A stretch of 64,000 nt of DNA from Pseudoprevotella muciniphila. GTDB lineage: Bacteria; Bacteroidota; Bacteroidia; Bacteroidales; Bacteroidaceae. Positions 24,728 to 32,973 of the stretch are shown piece by piece. Every line of letters begins with the position of its first letter. Positions within the stretch are counted from its first letter, which is position 1. The stretch covers positions 558,001 through 622,000 of the forward strand of contig NZ_CP033459.1 of assembly GCF_003265305.2 (NCBI RefSeq). Reading direction: 5' to 3'. Under the pieces are notes generated by a model, which had not been told where the DNA came from, did not search any database, and worked only from the letters and a program-made list of their open reading frames with translations. The position numbers were made by a program, and so were the translations under genes.

Positions 24728-25554
24728 TGTTTGTTGAATATTTGCAGGATTTTCTGTGCTATGTGCGTTGCTGCCTCGTCCTTACAGGCGGAGAAACTTG
24801 GCCAGTCGTTGAAATCGATGATAACGAATGTGCCGTCAGGTCGTACGATGGCATCTCCGCCGTAGATGGCAATATTTGTCAGTGTTGCCGCTTTGTTCGC
24901 TGCTTTTTGCAGTTCGGAGCGTGAAAAGTCGTATTTTCTGAGGGGTGAATTATGCACTTCGTGTCCGAACTTCGAGAAATTGCCGTTTTCCGCTGGAAAT
25001 GAGCATGAAAAGAATTCTGTTCCTTCCACTCCATAGAATTTTACGAGATCGCCCTCCTCATGTTTCACTTGCAGGATGATGTCTTGAGTATTGCCTGCTC
25101 TTAACTCTGCAATTCGTTCGCGATACGTCTCTTCATTATGCACGAAACAAACGTCATTTGCTTGCTGTGCACTTGCCGCAGACTTGAGCCAGAATGGATA
25201 AGCCATTTCCCGCCCTTTACCATTGTCGATTTTAGTTTCAGGTATCGGCACACCTGCTGCCTTGAAGATTTCTGCTTGTTGCGCTCGGTTATTATCCTGG
25301 AGCGCAGAAGGTGAATTGATAATTGGTATGCCTTCCTCTTCCATTTTCAGGAGTTTCCGGAGCAAGTTTTCCGAACGCCCCATGGAAAACACGGCATCAT
25401 ATCCGCTTTTTATTTCAAATGCGTCCTCTCCTATCGTTTCGACTGAGTGGTTTGCTTGTCGCAGCCGTTCCGTCACAGCGGAAAAGACAGCCCTGTCCCG
25501 TTCTACAGAATTTGGCGAGAAACGTTCCGCTCTGCTTATTCCAAGTATTTTCAT
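24724..25554 (-). CDS. ATP-grasp domain protein
   Basis: 276 residues. The N-terminal pre-ATP-grasp part (about 1-95) has YDAVFSMGRSENLL and GIPIINSPSALQDNNRAQQ. The ATP-grasp core follows, with the ATP lysine in YPFWLKSA, a second lysine strand in DIILQVKHEEGDLVKFYG, and the metal-binding end GGDAIVRPDGTFVIIDFNDW (about 238-257). The fold resembles RimK-type ligases and inositol-polyphosphate kinases. ATP-grasp enzymes either ligate an amino acid to a carboxylate or amine, or phosphorylate. It is embedded between the nucleotidyltransferase and the CDP-alcohol transferase with 4-base overlaps on both sides, so it most likely modifies the same head group. Confidence 0.85.
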   Translation of the reverse strand: MKILGISRAERFSPNSVERDRAVFSAVTERLRQANHSVETIGEDAFEIKSGYDAVFSMGRSENLLRKLLKMEEEGIPIINSPSALQDNNRAQQAEIFKAAGVPIPETKIDNGKGREMAYPFWLKSAASAQQANDVCFVHNEETYRERIAELRAGNTQDIILQVKHEEGDLVKFYGVEGTEFFSCSFPAENGNFSKFGHEVHNSPLRKYDFSRSELQKAANKAATLTNIAIYGGDAIVRPDGTFVIIDFNDWPSFSACKDEAATHIAQKILQIFNKQ

Positions 25555-26261
25555 AAGCGGTTAAATTCGTTGAGAAACCGTTCAGCCTTCTCAATGTCGC
25601 TGGCATGATCTACATCGAGTATTTTAGAGAAAGGTACTGCACGCAGTTGCCAGCCATCTTCTATAAGTGTCCTCTGGAAATTTCTCATTCTGCTTTTGCC
25701 TTCATCAATACAGCGACGTAGTGTGGACAAGGTGTGCGGTTTCAGGCAATAGATGCCTCCTGATATGTATTTGTCACCTTGATCTGCATCATGGAAGCCG
25801 GTGATGCCCAGTTGACTATTCGTTGCCACATACAGCGGCTTTTCGTCGTCGATAAAATCCGTAACAGCCATCATGCCATCCGCTTCTGATGCTTTGAATT
25901 GGTTGATGTAGTCCGCGAATTCATCTTCCCTGAATATGGTATCGACGGTTGTCAGGCAGAAGGGTACATCTTCGAGATATTTGCTTATCTCATAGAAACT
26001 GTGCATCGAACTTGGTGTAGATTTGACGATGAGCCGAATGTTGTTCTGCTTTTCAGCCATCATTTTCCGCACGAATGTCTCGGTCTGTGGGTGAAGTTGG
26101 TTGACTATGATGACCACCTCTTCGGCTCCGTTATCGGCGAAGATTCGTATGAGCCTCTCAAGCATAGGCTCTCCGTTGATGGTGACAAGCGGTTTGGGGA
26201 GTTGCACACCTTCTTGCGCCAACCTTGACCCTTCTCCTGCTGCAATTATTGCAAACTTCAT
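25551..26261 (-). CDS. MobA-like / sugar-phosphate nucleotidyltransferase
   Basis: 236 residues. The nucleotide-binding N-terminus is FAIIAAGEGSRLAQEG (about 3-18), with the following PKPLVTINGEPMLERLI. The metal aspartate is in CLTTVDTIF, and GGIYCLKP is a later sugar-binding strand. This is the NTP-transferase fold of CTP/UTP:sugar-phosphate and choline-phosphate or inositol-phosphate cytidylyltransferases. Placed directly before an ATP-grasp and a CDP-alcohol transferase, it probably makes the CDP-activated head group (inference). It overlaps pdxA by 4 bases upstream and the ATP-grasp gene by 4 downstream. Confidence 0.87.
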   Translation of the reverse strand: MKFAIIAAGEGSRLAQEGVQLPKPLVTINGEPMLERLIRIFADNGAEEVVIIVNQLHPQTETFVRKMMAEKQNNIRLIVKSTPSSMHSFYEISKYLEDVPFCLTTVDTIFREDEFADYINQFKASEADGMMAVTDFIDDEKPLYVATNSQLGITGFHDADQGDKYISGGIYCLKPHTLSTLRRCIDEGKSRMRNFQRTLIEDGWQLRAVPFSKILDVDHASDIEKAERFLNEFNRL

Positions 26262-27409
26262 TCTTTGCTTTCTTCGTTTTTCGGATTTTCCGGTGCTCGT
26301 CTTCTCGAAGCATCGTCCTCCCTTCTGTCGTTGAATAGTTTTGGCAAAGGGTTTGTCTTAGCGTTCTCGTCTGCCACTCTGTTCCGAGTTATGTCGATGG
26401 CTGCATATATTGCTTCTCTCATGGACTGTGGCGAAGCAAGATTCTTTCCTGCTATGTCGTATGCCGTGCCATGGTCGGGCGATGTTCGCACGATAGACAG
26501 ACCTGCTGTGAAATTCACACCGTCGTCCATCGACAAAGCCTTAAAAGGCGTAAGTCCCTGGTCGTGATACATTGCCAAGATTCCATCGAAGTGTGTGTAC
26601 ATCGCAGCCCCGAAGAAGCCATCTGCAGGATATGGTCCGAAGCAAGGTATTCCTTTCTCTTTCATGGCCTGTACTGCAGGTTTTACGATATTTTCTTCTT
26701 CATCGCCCATCAGCCCGTTGTCTCCATTGTGGGGATTCAGGCCAAGCACTGCTATTCTTGGTGCAGGCAAGAGGAAATCAGTTCTCAGCGCGTTATAGAA
26801 CAGTTGTATTTTTTTCTCCACGACTTCCTGTGTGATGTGCTTTGCCACGTCTGCGATGGAGAGATGTGTCGTGACGAGTGCCACTCGCATAAGCCGGTTC
26901 ATCAAAATCATGAGCGCCTCGCCCTGCGCTTTTGATTCGAGATACTCGGTGTGTCCTGCAAAATGGAAATCATCACTTTGTATGTCCGCCTTGTTGATTG
27001 GTGCTGTGATGAGTGCGTCAACTCTGCCAGCCACACAGTCGTCCACGGCTCTCTCGAGTGCAGAGAATGCTGCTCGCCCTGCTTCCGGCGATGGATTTCC
27101 AAAGTTGATTTTCACTTCTTCATCACCACAATTCAGGAGGTTGAGACATCCCTCTTTTGCATCTGCCACATTCTTTATTTCATTGAAATTAACAGGCAGT
27201 TCGAGTGTTTTCTTGTGGAAGAGTGCTGCTTTGGGCCATCCGTACACCACCGGTATGCATATTTCGAACATGGCGTTGGTTTCGAAGGCCTTGAAGATGA
27301 CTTCATACCCCACTCCATTGGTATCGCCCTGCGTTATGGCTATGATTGGTAATTTTGCAGCAGGTTTGCTTATTTGCTGCTGTATCTCAGTGTTTTGATT
27401 GTTTTCCAT
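26258..27409 (-). CDS. pdxA: 4-hydroxythreonine-4-phosphate dehydrogenase
   Basis: 383 residues. It oxidises 4-phosphohydroxy-L-threonine with NAD in pyridoxal 5'-phosphate synthesis. Landmarks are ITQGDTNGVGYEV (the family's GD-x-x-G-x-G-x-E block), ITAPINKADI, FAGHTEYLES, VTTHLSIADV, LGLNPHNGDNGLMGDEE (zinc and phosphate site), MYHDQGLTPFK and RTSPDHGTAYDIAG. The last 25 residues (RREDDASRRRAPENP) are a charged tail beyond the normal end. It is separated from rlmN by 51 bases and overlaps the nucleotidyltransferase gene by 4, so a vitamin gene heads the lipid-type genes; whether that reflects shared regulation or chance is unclear. Confidence 0.95.
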   Translation of the reverse strand: MENNQNTEIQQQISKPAAKLPIIAITQGDTNGVGYEVIFKAFETNAMFEICIPVVYGWPKAALFHKKTLELPVNFNEIKNVADAKEGCLNLLNCGDEEVKINFGNPSPEAGRAAFSALERAVDDCVAGRVDALITAPINKADIQSDDFHFAGHTEYLESKAQGEALMILMNRLMRVALVTTHLSIADVAKHITQEVVEKKIQLFYNALRTDFLLPAPRIAVLGLNPHNGDNGLMGDEEENIVKPAVQAMKEKGIPCFGPYPADGFFGAAMYTHFDGILAMYHDQGLTPFKALSMDDGVNFTAGLSIVRTSPDHGTAYDIAGKNLASPQSMREAIYAAIDITRNRVADENAKTNPLPKLFNDRREDDASRRRAPENPKNEESKE

Positions 27410-27460
27410 TTTTGCTTTGGTTTAGTTTTTATATGATGCCATGCATCGCACGGCTTTACT

Positions 27461-28567
27461 TCACTTTTTGTTTGCCATCTCGCCTGCCTTTTCTGTAGTC
27501 AGCAGTCCACACGCAGCAAAGATGTCCTGTCCTCGTGATGCTCTGATTGTGGTGAACACACCATGCGACGTGAGATAATCGCGAAAACGTACCATGACAT
27601 TATCTGATGCGCCTTCAAGATTGGTTTCAGGTATGGTATGAAATCGGATAAGGTTGACACGGCAGTCGAGCCCACGAAGCAGATACACGAGTGCTTCTGC
27701 ATGACGCAGCGTGTCGTTCACTCCCTTGAATATTATGTATTCGAATGTCAGTCGCCTCTGTTTGGGTGCGTCAGACTTGGTTTTTCTGCAGAAGTCATAC
27801 TGCCTCAGGACGTCAACTACATCCTGTATAGAAAAAGCCTTTTCTGCCGGCATCAGTTCTGCCCTTTGCTGTGGCAGCGGATGATGGAGGCTTATGGCTA
27901 TGTTGCACTTACTCTCGTCGAGGAAGCGTTTGAGACCTTTGCGGAGCCCCACACTCGATACTGTGATACGTTTCGGACTCCACTTAAAACCCCAGTCTGC
28001 CGTGAGCACTTCAGTCGCTCTTAATACATTGTCGAGGTTATCGAAAGGTTCTCCCTGCCCCATAAACACGACGTTAGTGAGTTTTTCTCTTTCCGGCAGT
28101 GAATAGATTTGGTTGAGAATGTCGGCTTCACTGAGCGATGCCACGAATCCCTGACGTCCTGTCATGCAGAAAGCACAATTCATCTTACACCCCACCTGGC
28201 ATGACACGCAGAGTGTAGCCCGTTTGCCATCAGGAATGTAAACAGTTTCCACAAAGTGCCCTTCGTGTGTACGAAAGAGATACTTCTTCGTGCCGTCCTT
28301 TGATTCCTGTGCCATTACAGGCGGTGAGCAGCCGATGGTAAAATGCTCGTCCAGTTTGGCACGTGCAATTTTAGAAACGTTCTGCATTTGGTCGGTGGAG
28401 GTGATGCACTTGCTGTATATCCAATCAGCCATTTGCTTGCCCACAAATGCAGGTAAGCCAAGACCTTTTGCAGCAGCCTTGAGTTCATCAAGGGTAGCAC
28501 CGAGTAGTGTATGTTTTCCCTCCTCCATATCATGCAGAGAAGGAGATGAGGCATTGCCATCATTCAT
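27461..28567 (-). CDS. rlmN: Dual-specificity 23S rRNA/tRNA adenine C2-methyltransferase
   Basis: 368 residues from the ATG at 28567; the frame also offers TTG at 28573, and ATG at 28528 (MEEGKHTLLGATLDEL), which aligns best with other RlmN N-termini, so the first 13 residues are uncertain. It methylates A2503 of 23S rRNA and A37 of some tRNAs. Motifs: radical SAM cluster CKMNCAFC inside CVSCQVGCKMNC, GQGEPFDNLDNV, SLHHPLPQQRAELMP, and the second catalytic cysteine in SRGQDIFAACGLL. Position between a SPOR lipoprotein gene and pdxA, same strand. Confidence 0.94.
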   Translation of the reverse strand: MNDGNASSPSLHDMEEGKHTLLGATLDELKAAAKGLGLPAFVGKQMADWIYSKCITSTDQMQNVSKIARAKLDEHFTIGCSPPVMAQESKDGTKKYLFRTHEGHFVETVYIPDGKRATLCVSCQVGCKMNCAFCMTGRQGFVASLSEADILNQIYSLPEREKLTNVVFMGQGEPFDNLDNVLRATEVLTADWGFKWSPKRITVSSVGLRKGLKRFLDESKCNIAISLHHPLPQQRAELMPAEKAFSIQDVVDVLRQYDFCRKTKSDAPKQRRLTFEYIIFKGVNDTLRHAEALVYLLRGLDCRVNLIRFHTIPETNLEGASDNVMVRFRDYLTSHGVFTTIRASRGQDIFAACGLLTTEKAGEMANKK

Positions 28568-28612
28568 TGGCAATAGCCTTATCTCCTTATCGTTTATTCC
28601 TTTGATATTCTA

Positions 28613-29167
28613 TTAGCGACGGAGAATCCAAGCGCCTTTGTAGAGTCCTCTGAGTTGGTCGCGTGAACGTCCTGCAGCAGCCTTGCTGTCGGATGAAGTT
28701 GCTACGACACGATACCAGTTTGTCAGTCCGTTGATGGTTTCGTTGGTGAATACGACTCTTGAGTCATAGCCGTCTTTTTGCAGTTTGTTCTTCAGTGCTT
28801 CAGCGTTGGTTTTCGACTGGAAACTTCCTACAACTACGCTGTACATTTTAAGTGCATCACCACTTATTACGTCTATATTAGCGTCGATTGTGCGTGTTTC
28901 CACGTTAGCATACTTTGCTTCGTCTGCGTCAACAGCAGGTGTTGTCGTTGTTGTCGGCACTGTAACAGTTTGCTGTGGCTGCTGATAAGAATCGTAGTCA
29001 GCATCTACCACTTGTGTTGCAACGGTGGTCGTAGTTGTTGTTACGCCCTCTGTGTTGTTATCCTTGGCTGCAGCGTATGCCTTCTGGAAAGCAGATTCTC
29101 TTGACTTGCAACCAGTGAACACAACTGCGGCTGCCAAACCTAACACTAAAAAGAATGATTTTCTCAT
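28613..29167 (-). CDS. SPOR domain lipoprotein
   Basis: 184 residues. The leader MRKSFFLVLGLAAAVVFTGC ends in a lipobox with Cys20. A Thr/Val-rich low-complexity linker (about 40-90, e.g. TTTTTVATQVV) leads to a SPOR domain at about 107-180 (MYSVVVGSFQSKTNAEALKN, then YRVVATSSDSKAAA). SPOR domains bind denuded glycans of septal peptidoglycan, so the protein is expected at the division site on the periplasmic side of a membrane. It lies 45 bases before rlmN in the same direction and may be the first gene of that long transcript. Confidence 0.9.
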   Translation of the reverse strand: MRKSFFLVLGLAAAVVFTGCKSRESAFQKAYAAAKDNNTEGVTTTTTTVATQVVDADYDSYQQPQQTVTVPTTTTTPAVDADEAKYANVETRTIDANIDVISGDALKMYSVVVGSFQSKTNAEALKNKLQKDGYDSRVVFTNETINGLTNWYRVVATSSDSKAAAGRSRDQLRGLYKGAWILRR

Positions 29168-29413
29168 TTTAATATTGATTTATGATGATTTTTAGTATTT
29201 ATAACGACTTATGCATGCTCCATACATAGTCTGTTTACCTTTTTCGTGTGCAAAGTTAGTATTTTATTTGAAAGTATTGTGCTAAATAACGTTAAAGGTT
29301 TTGCAAAATGCGTAAATGAATGTAAAAAAACTCTCGAAAAACAATTTGGTTTTGAAAAAAGACGTATATTTGAAGCGTGAAAATTATCATCAACCATTAA
29401 AAGAATAAAGAAC

Positions 29414-29614
29414 ATGAAGAATTACAGCGTATTAGCAGCCTTTTTGGGCGGAGCCCTGATTGGTGCTGCATCCGGTTTACTTTTTGCCCCTGAAAAGGGC
29501 GTTGACACTCGTTCACGTATTGCCGAAGCGCTTCGCAAGCGTGGCATCAAACTGAGCACAGCAGATCTCGACAGCCTTGCAGACGACATTGCAGAGGAAC
29601 TGGATGACAAATGA
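29414..29614 (+). CDS. YtxH domain small membrane protein
   Basis: 66 residues. A glycine-rich membrane helix (VLAAFLGGALIGAASGLLFA, about 6-25) is followed by PEKGVDTRSRIAEALRKRGI and an acidic C-terminus. This is the YtxH-like family of small stress-associated membrane proteins. It starts a three-gene plus-strand operon with a holin-like membrane protein and an 88-residue protein; this trio is common in Bacteroidetes and seems to concern the envelope. A hairpin-forming repeat separates it from the second gene, which could uncouple their expression. Confidence 0.8.
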   Translation: MKNYSVLAAFLGGALIGAASGLLFAPEKGVDTRSRIAEALRKRGIKLSTADLDSLADDIAEELDDK

Positions 29615-29619
29615 TTTCA

Positions 29620-29690
29620 GTTGAGAGTTGACAGTTGAGAGTTGAAAGCCATACTATTATGAATCTCTGCTGTCAACTCTCATCTCTCAA
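29620..29690. repeat. Inverted repeat of GTTGAnA heptamers
   Basis: The left arm (29620-29645) reads GTTGAGA, GTTGACA, GTTGAGA, GTTGAAA. The right arm (29661-29690) carries related units on the other strand. TGAGAGTTGACAG at 29622-29634 pairs perfectly with 29670-29682. It lies between two genes of one operon, so it would form a hairpin in the mRNA. Confidence 0.7.
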
Positions 29691-29705
29691 ATTTATTTTT
29701 TAAAG

Positions 29706-30101
29706 ATGTTTTCATCCGACCATAACGTAAGTTCTTTGAAAGAGTTGCTTTCCGAGACGAAAGAGTACGTAGAGTTACAAGCAGATTATGCGCGTGTCGA
29801 TCTGACGGGCAGACTGACAAAATTGTTTTCTGCCATAATACTTTTCGCAGTGCTTCTTCTTTTAGCGCTCATCGTGGTGCTTGCCCTGACGTGCTGTCTT
29901 GCTTTCTGGCTGGCTCCCCACATGGGTGGTCTGACGGCTACGTTTGCAATTATTGCAGGCATTTACTTCATAGTTATGGTTTGGATTTTTGCCTGCCGCA
30001 GGAAAATCATCACGCTTCGTGTATCCCGCTTTATTGGCAAGATTTTGCTAAGCAAGGATATTAGCCTGTCTAAGAAGACATCTGACAACACGAATAAATA
30101 A
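29706..30101 (+). CDS. Holin-like (Holin_X / YqjE type) two-helix membrane protein
   Basis: 131 residues. An amphipathic N-terminal helix (SLKELLSETKEYVELQADYA, about 9-28) precedes two membrane helices at about 40-70 and 75-95, with a basic cytoplasmic tail ending SKKTSDNTNK. It resembles the YqjE/Holin_X family, which is chromosomal and not evidence of a prophage. It is second in the YtxH operon, 91 bases after ytxH and 12 before the next gene. The role is probably in the envelope or osmotic stress, based only on its neighbours. Confidence 0.75.
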   Translation: MFSSDHNVSSLKELLSETKEYVELQADYARVDLTGRLTKLFSAIILFAVLLLLALIVVLALTCCLAFWLAPHMGGLTATFAIIAGIYFIVMVWIFACRRKIITLRVSRFIGKILLSKDISLSKKTSDNTNK

Positions 30102-30113
30102 ATCCACCTGACG

Positions 30114-30380
30114 ATGCCACTTATCGACTATACGCCCGAATCCATTGAAGCCAGAAAAGCCGAACTGCGCCAGCAAATCAAGGAAAAGCAGGAGGCACTG
30201 TTCAAGAAAGCCAACGGACTGACACAGTCTGAGGCAGCAGAGACTACGTCGCAGAAGTGGATAAACAACATCGGCAAAGCCATCGCCATATACGACGGCT
30301 TGATGACAGGTTACAAGATTTATCGCGGTGTACGCGCCTTCTCTTTCCTGCCCTGGAAGAAACGCAGAAAGAAAAGGTAA
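30114..30380 (+). CDS. Small conserved-type protein of the YtxH operon
   Basis: 88 residues, not recognised as a named family. The N-terminal half is a charged helix (ESIEARKAELRQQIKEKQEA) with coiled-coil character. The second half contains WINNIGKAIAIYDGLMTGYK and a very basic C-terminus (PWKKRRKKR). There is at best one weak membrane segment. It begins 12 bases after the holin-like gene and ends before a double hairpin, so it closes the operon. It probably works with the two membrane proteins. Confidence 0.75.
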   Translation: MPLIDYTPESIEARKAELRQQIKEKQEALFKKANGLTQSEAAETTSQKWINNIGKAIAIYDGLMTGYKIYRGVRAFSFLPWKKRRKKR

Positions 30381-30405
30381 TACTTTCTTCTTAAATTGAT
30401 TTGAT

Positions 30406-30503
30406 GCGGCGTCGTACTTTTGAAGTACGGCGTTGTTCGTTTTTGGGTATTATCACTCGTGTAGAAAAAATGTGGGCATGCCCCGAGACATGTCCACATT
30501 TTT
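30406..30503. terminator. Double hairpin terminator between converging operons
   Basis: First hairpin 30406-30435 (GTCGTACTT / AAGTACGGC) is followed by a run of T. The second, 30466-30503, has arms AAAAATGTGGGCATG and CATGTCCACATTTTT with one G-A mismatch, and works for both the plus-strand YtxH operon and the minus-strand gene ending at 30524. Confidence 0.75.
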
Positions 30504-30523
30504 GAAATTATTTTCTCCTTTTA

Positions 30524-32785
30524 CTATTTGAGAAATTTCTTGCCACCTTGGATAACTATACCCTTGTAATTGGTATTAACGCGGCGACCTTGCAGGTCGT
30601 ATATTTCAGACTTATCTGTTACGAAACCGGTCTGCATTGCGTCAATACCTGTCGTGAGGTCTCCTGTAGTGAAATGGATCCGGATGTGTGAGCCATTTGT
30701 GGGGAAGTGTGCACGTCCGTAATCGCCAGGATTGGTATTGAAAGAAATTACAAGTGAATATGTAGTATTACTGTCGAGACCTGCCAAGACATTGATTGGG
30801 GTGCTTGCCGTCCATGTTCCATCACCATTTGCTGTAGCATACATTTGTTTCCATTGATTCTGCCGGCCATCCAATCCATCTTCAAAGATGTCATAATCCA
30901 TAAAAACTTCCGTAACGTCGCCAGTTGTTGCTGCCGTGAAACTATTAAGCACGAACGATGTTATGCCATTGAATGCATCATCATTGACTTCTTCGCCTGC
31001 ATTGGGAATAGCCTGTGTTTTTGTTGTACCATTCACCGTGTAAACAGTGCTTACGCTGACTATGGCAGGATCAGAAGGCACATAAGGCTCGTCGTTCAGG
31101 TAAATGACGAATGCCGCACTGTTATTTTTCTTATAGTCGTACCATGTGCGCGCAATGTCTTCCAAATATGTATAGACAGTGAGACCTCCTGCAGTGGGTT
31201 CGACAACACCATCGCCGAGTGTAAGGTCTCCGCCCACAAAGCAGACGAGTTTTTTAATACCATAATTTTCTGCGTCTATTTGAGCAAAAAGCCCATTGGG
31301 AATGTTGTAGTCTCCTTCTGCGTTTATCGATACTTCTTTCATGGCATCGCAATAGTCCACGAACTGGTTAGGAAGGAGAGCCACATCATTAACGATGAGT
31401 TTCTTGATGTTGTTCCTTGCGAGCATTTCAAAGCCAGCCAAAGCCAATGTATAGCGACTGAAGAGCGGTTCCCAATAGTTTTCATCTACTATATCTGCCA
31501 GGGTTACGGCAGCAGGTTTGGTTGGATCAATTCTGTCGAGAGTCAGGCGGAACTTGATTCCGTCGTCTTGATATGTGTCAAGCGTGTAGCGGTAGTTGTT
31601 TGCTGCATTTGTGCCCACGAACTTGATGTAGGACGGGTCACTTCCGTTCATTTCAATAACAGGTTCATCCATCACGAAATTGGATGGCATTTCCCCTGTA
31701 GTAAACGTGATGCGGATGTGAGAGCCATCAGTGGGATAATGTGCACGGTCGCCCTTATCAGATGGGTTTGTATTAAACGCGCATTCAAACACATACGTCG
31801 TATTGCTTGCAAGACCAGCCATGAGATTAACGTTACTGTTAGCCGTCCATGTGCCATCGCCGTTCGCTGTGGCATGGATTTGAGTCCATGAGTGCTGTTC
31901 TCCACCATGACCTTCGGGATAGACGGCATAATCCATGAATACTTCCGTAACGTTGCCTGTTGTTGTAGCCGTGAAACTATTAAGCACGAAAGATGAAGCA
32001 GTGCCATATTGAGTGGTCGAAACCGAGATACCCATATTAGGGATGCTTATATTTGAGGCAGTTTCATTGATGGTGTATGTTGCATTTACTCCTGTAATGG
32101 CAGGGGCATTAGCATCATATCCGCCTTCATAGGCTTCGTTGTTGAGCAAGAGCGCAAATGCTGCATTGTTGCTCGTTTTATAGTCGTACCAGACTTGTGC
32201 TACTGCTGCTTTGGAAGTAGAGACGGTTAATCCTCCTGCATTTGCATCAACCACATTGTTGCCAAGGGTTAGAGTGCCTTCCACATTGCAAATAATCTGC
32301 TTTATGGAATAGTTTTTTGCTGTTCCTTTCGCAAAGCACCCGTCAGGTATTTCGTAATTTCCAGATGCGTTTATTTCCACATACTTCAACGCATCACAAT
32401 AGCCAGCAAACTGATTGTCTAATAATGCCACACCATTCACATAAATCTGTTTGATGTTGTTCTGTGCCAACATTTCCTCTCCTGCAAGTTGCTTCGTGTA
32501 TTGACGGAACATCGGTTCCCAATAGTTTTCATCGTTAAGGTCATCGAGTGTGAAATAAGCCGGAGACTTTTCGTTGATGCGGTCGAGTGTGAGTCTGAAT
32601 TTAAGACCATCGTCTTGATACGTATCGAGGGTAAATCGATAGTTGTTCTCTGAATTTGTACCTACAAACTTCAGATACTGCGGCTCACTACCATTCATTT
32701 GAATTACAGGTTCATCAAGCACGATGCCTGCAAAACTAACATGGCCCAATAATAGCCAAAGCAATGGGAGTATAAATCGTTTCAT
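30524..32785 (-). CDS. Secreted two-repeat protein with type IX secretion-like C-terminus
   Basis: 753 residues from the ATG at 32785 (MKRFILPLLWLLLGHVSFAG, signal peptide). Two copies of a module of about 350 residues follow each other. Both contain DEPVI-MNGS-P-Y-KFVGTN, YTLDTYQDDG-KFRLTLDRI, ENYWEP and ANGDGTWTA. The copies are strongly similar at protein level and alternate a leucine-rich-looking part (SIKQIICNVEGTLTLGNNVV) with a beta-sandwich part. The C-terminus (SEIYDLQGRRVNTNYKGIVI) matches a type A sorting domain. No catalytic motif is seen; an adhesin or binding role is inferred. The family name is not known to me. Confidence 0.78.
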   Translation of the reverse strand: MKRFILPLLWLLLGHVSFAGIVLDEPVIQMNGSEPQYLKFVGTNSENNYRFTLDTYQDDGLKFRLTLDRINEKSPAYFTLDDLNDENYWEPMFRQYTKQLAGEEMLAQNNIKQIYVNGVALLDNQFAGYCDALKYVEINASGNYEIPDGCFAKGTAKNYSIKQIICNVEGTLTLGNNVVDANAGGLTVSTSKAAVAQVWYDYKTSNNAAFALLLNNEAYEGGYDANAPAITGVNATYTINETASNISIPNMGISVSTTQYGTASSFVLNSFTATTTGNVTEVFMDYAVYPEGHGGEQHSWTQIHATANGDGTWTANSNVNLMAGLASNTTYVFECAFNTNPSDKGDRAHYPTDGSHIRITFTTGEMPSNFVMDEPVIEMNGSDPSYIKFVGTNAANNYRYTLDTYQDDGIKFRLTLDRIDPTKPAAVTLADIVDENYWEPLFSRYTLALAGFEMLARNNIKKLIVNDVALLPNQFVDYCDAMKEVSINAEGDYNIPNGLFAQIDAENYGIKKLVCFVGGDLTLGDGVVEPTAGGLTVYTYLEDIARTWYDYKKNNSAAFVIYLNDEPYVPSDPAIVSVSTVYTVNGTTKTQAIPNAGEEVNDDAFNGITSFVLNSFTAATTGDVTEVFMDYDIFEDGLDGRQNQWKQMYATANGDGTWTASTPINVLAGLDSNTTYSLVISFNTNPGDYGRAHFPTNGSHIRIHFTTGDLTTGIDAMQTGFVTDKSEIYDLQGRRVNTNYKGIVIQGGKKFLK

Positions 32786-32915
32786 AAGCAATTAGTTAAG
32801 TAATAATTTTATAATCTTTATATAAGTATGTGGGCAAAGATATATATATATCAGAATTTATGCAAATAAATCCTGTGCTTTTTTAATATAATTTGGTCAT
32901 TCTGCGGAAAAAGTA

Positions 32916-32952
32916 CAATGCCCTGAGAGAAAAATTGATTCTCAGGGCATTG
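32916..32952 (-). terminator. Terminator after the large metalloprotease gene
   Basis: CAATGCCCTGAGA / TCTCAGGGCATTG, 13-base perfect stem with an 11-base loop, 22 bases past the stop codon at 32974 on the minus strand. Confidence 0.8.
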
Positions 32953-32973
32953 TTAAGACTCTTTATGCTGTGT

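Noticed and set aside
29706-30101. Holin-like gene as evidence of prophage
   Set aside because: No other phage genes; the YtxH / holin-like / small protein set is a normal chromosomal envelope operon.
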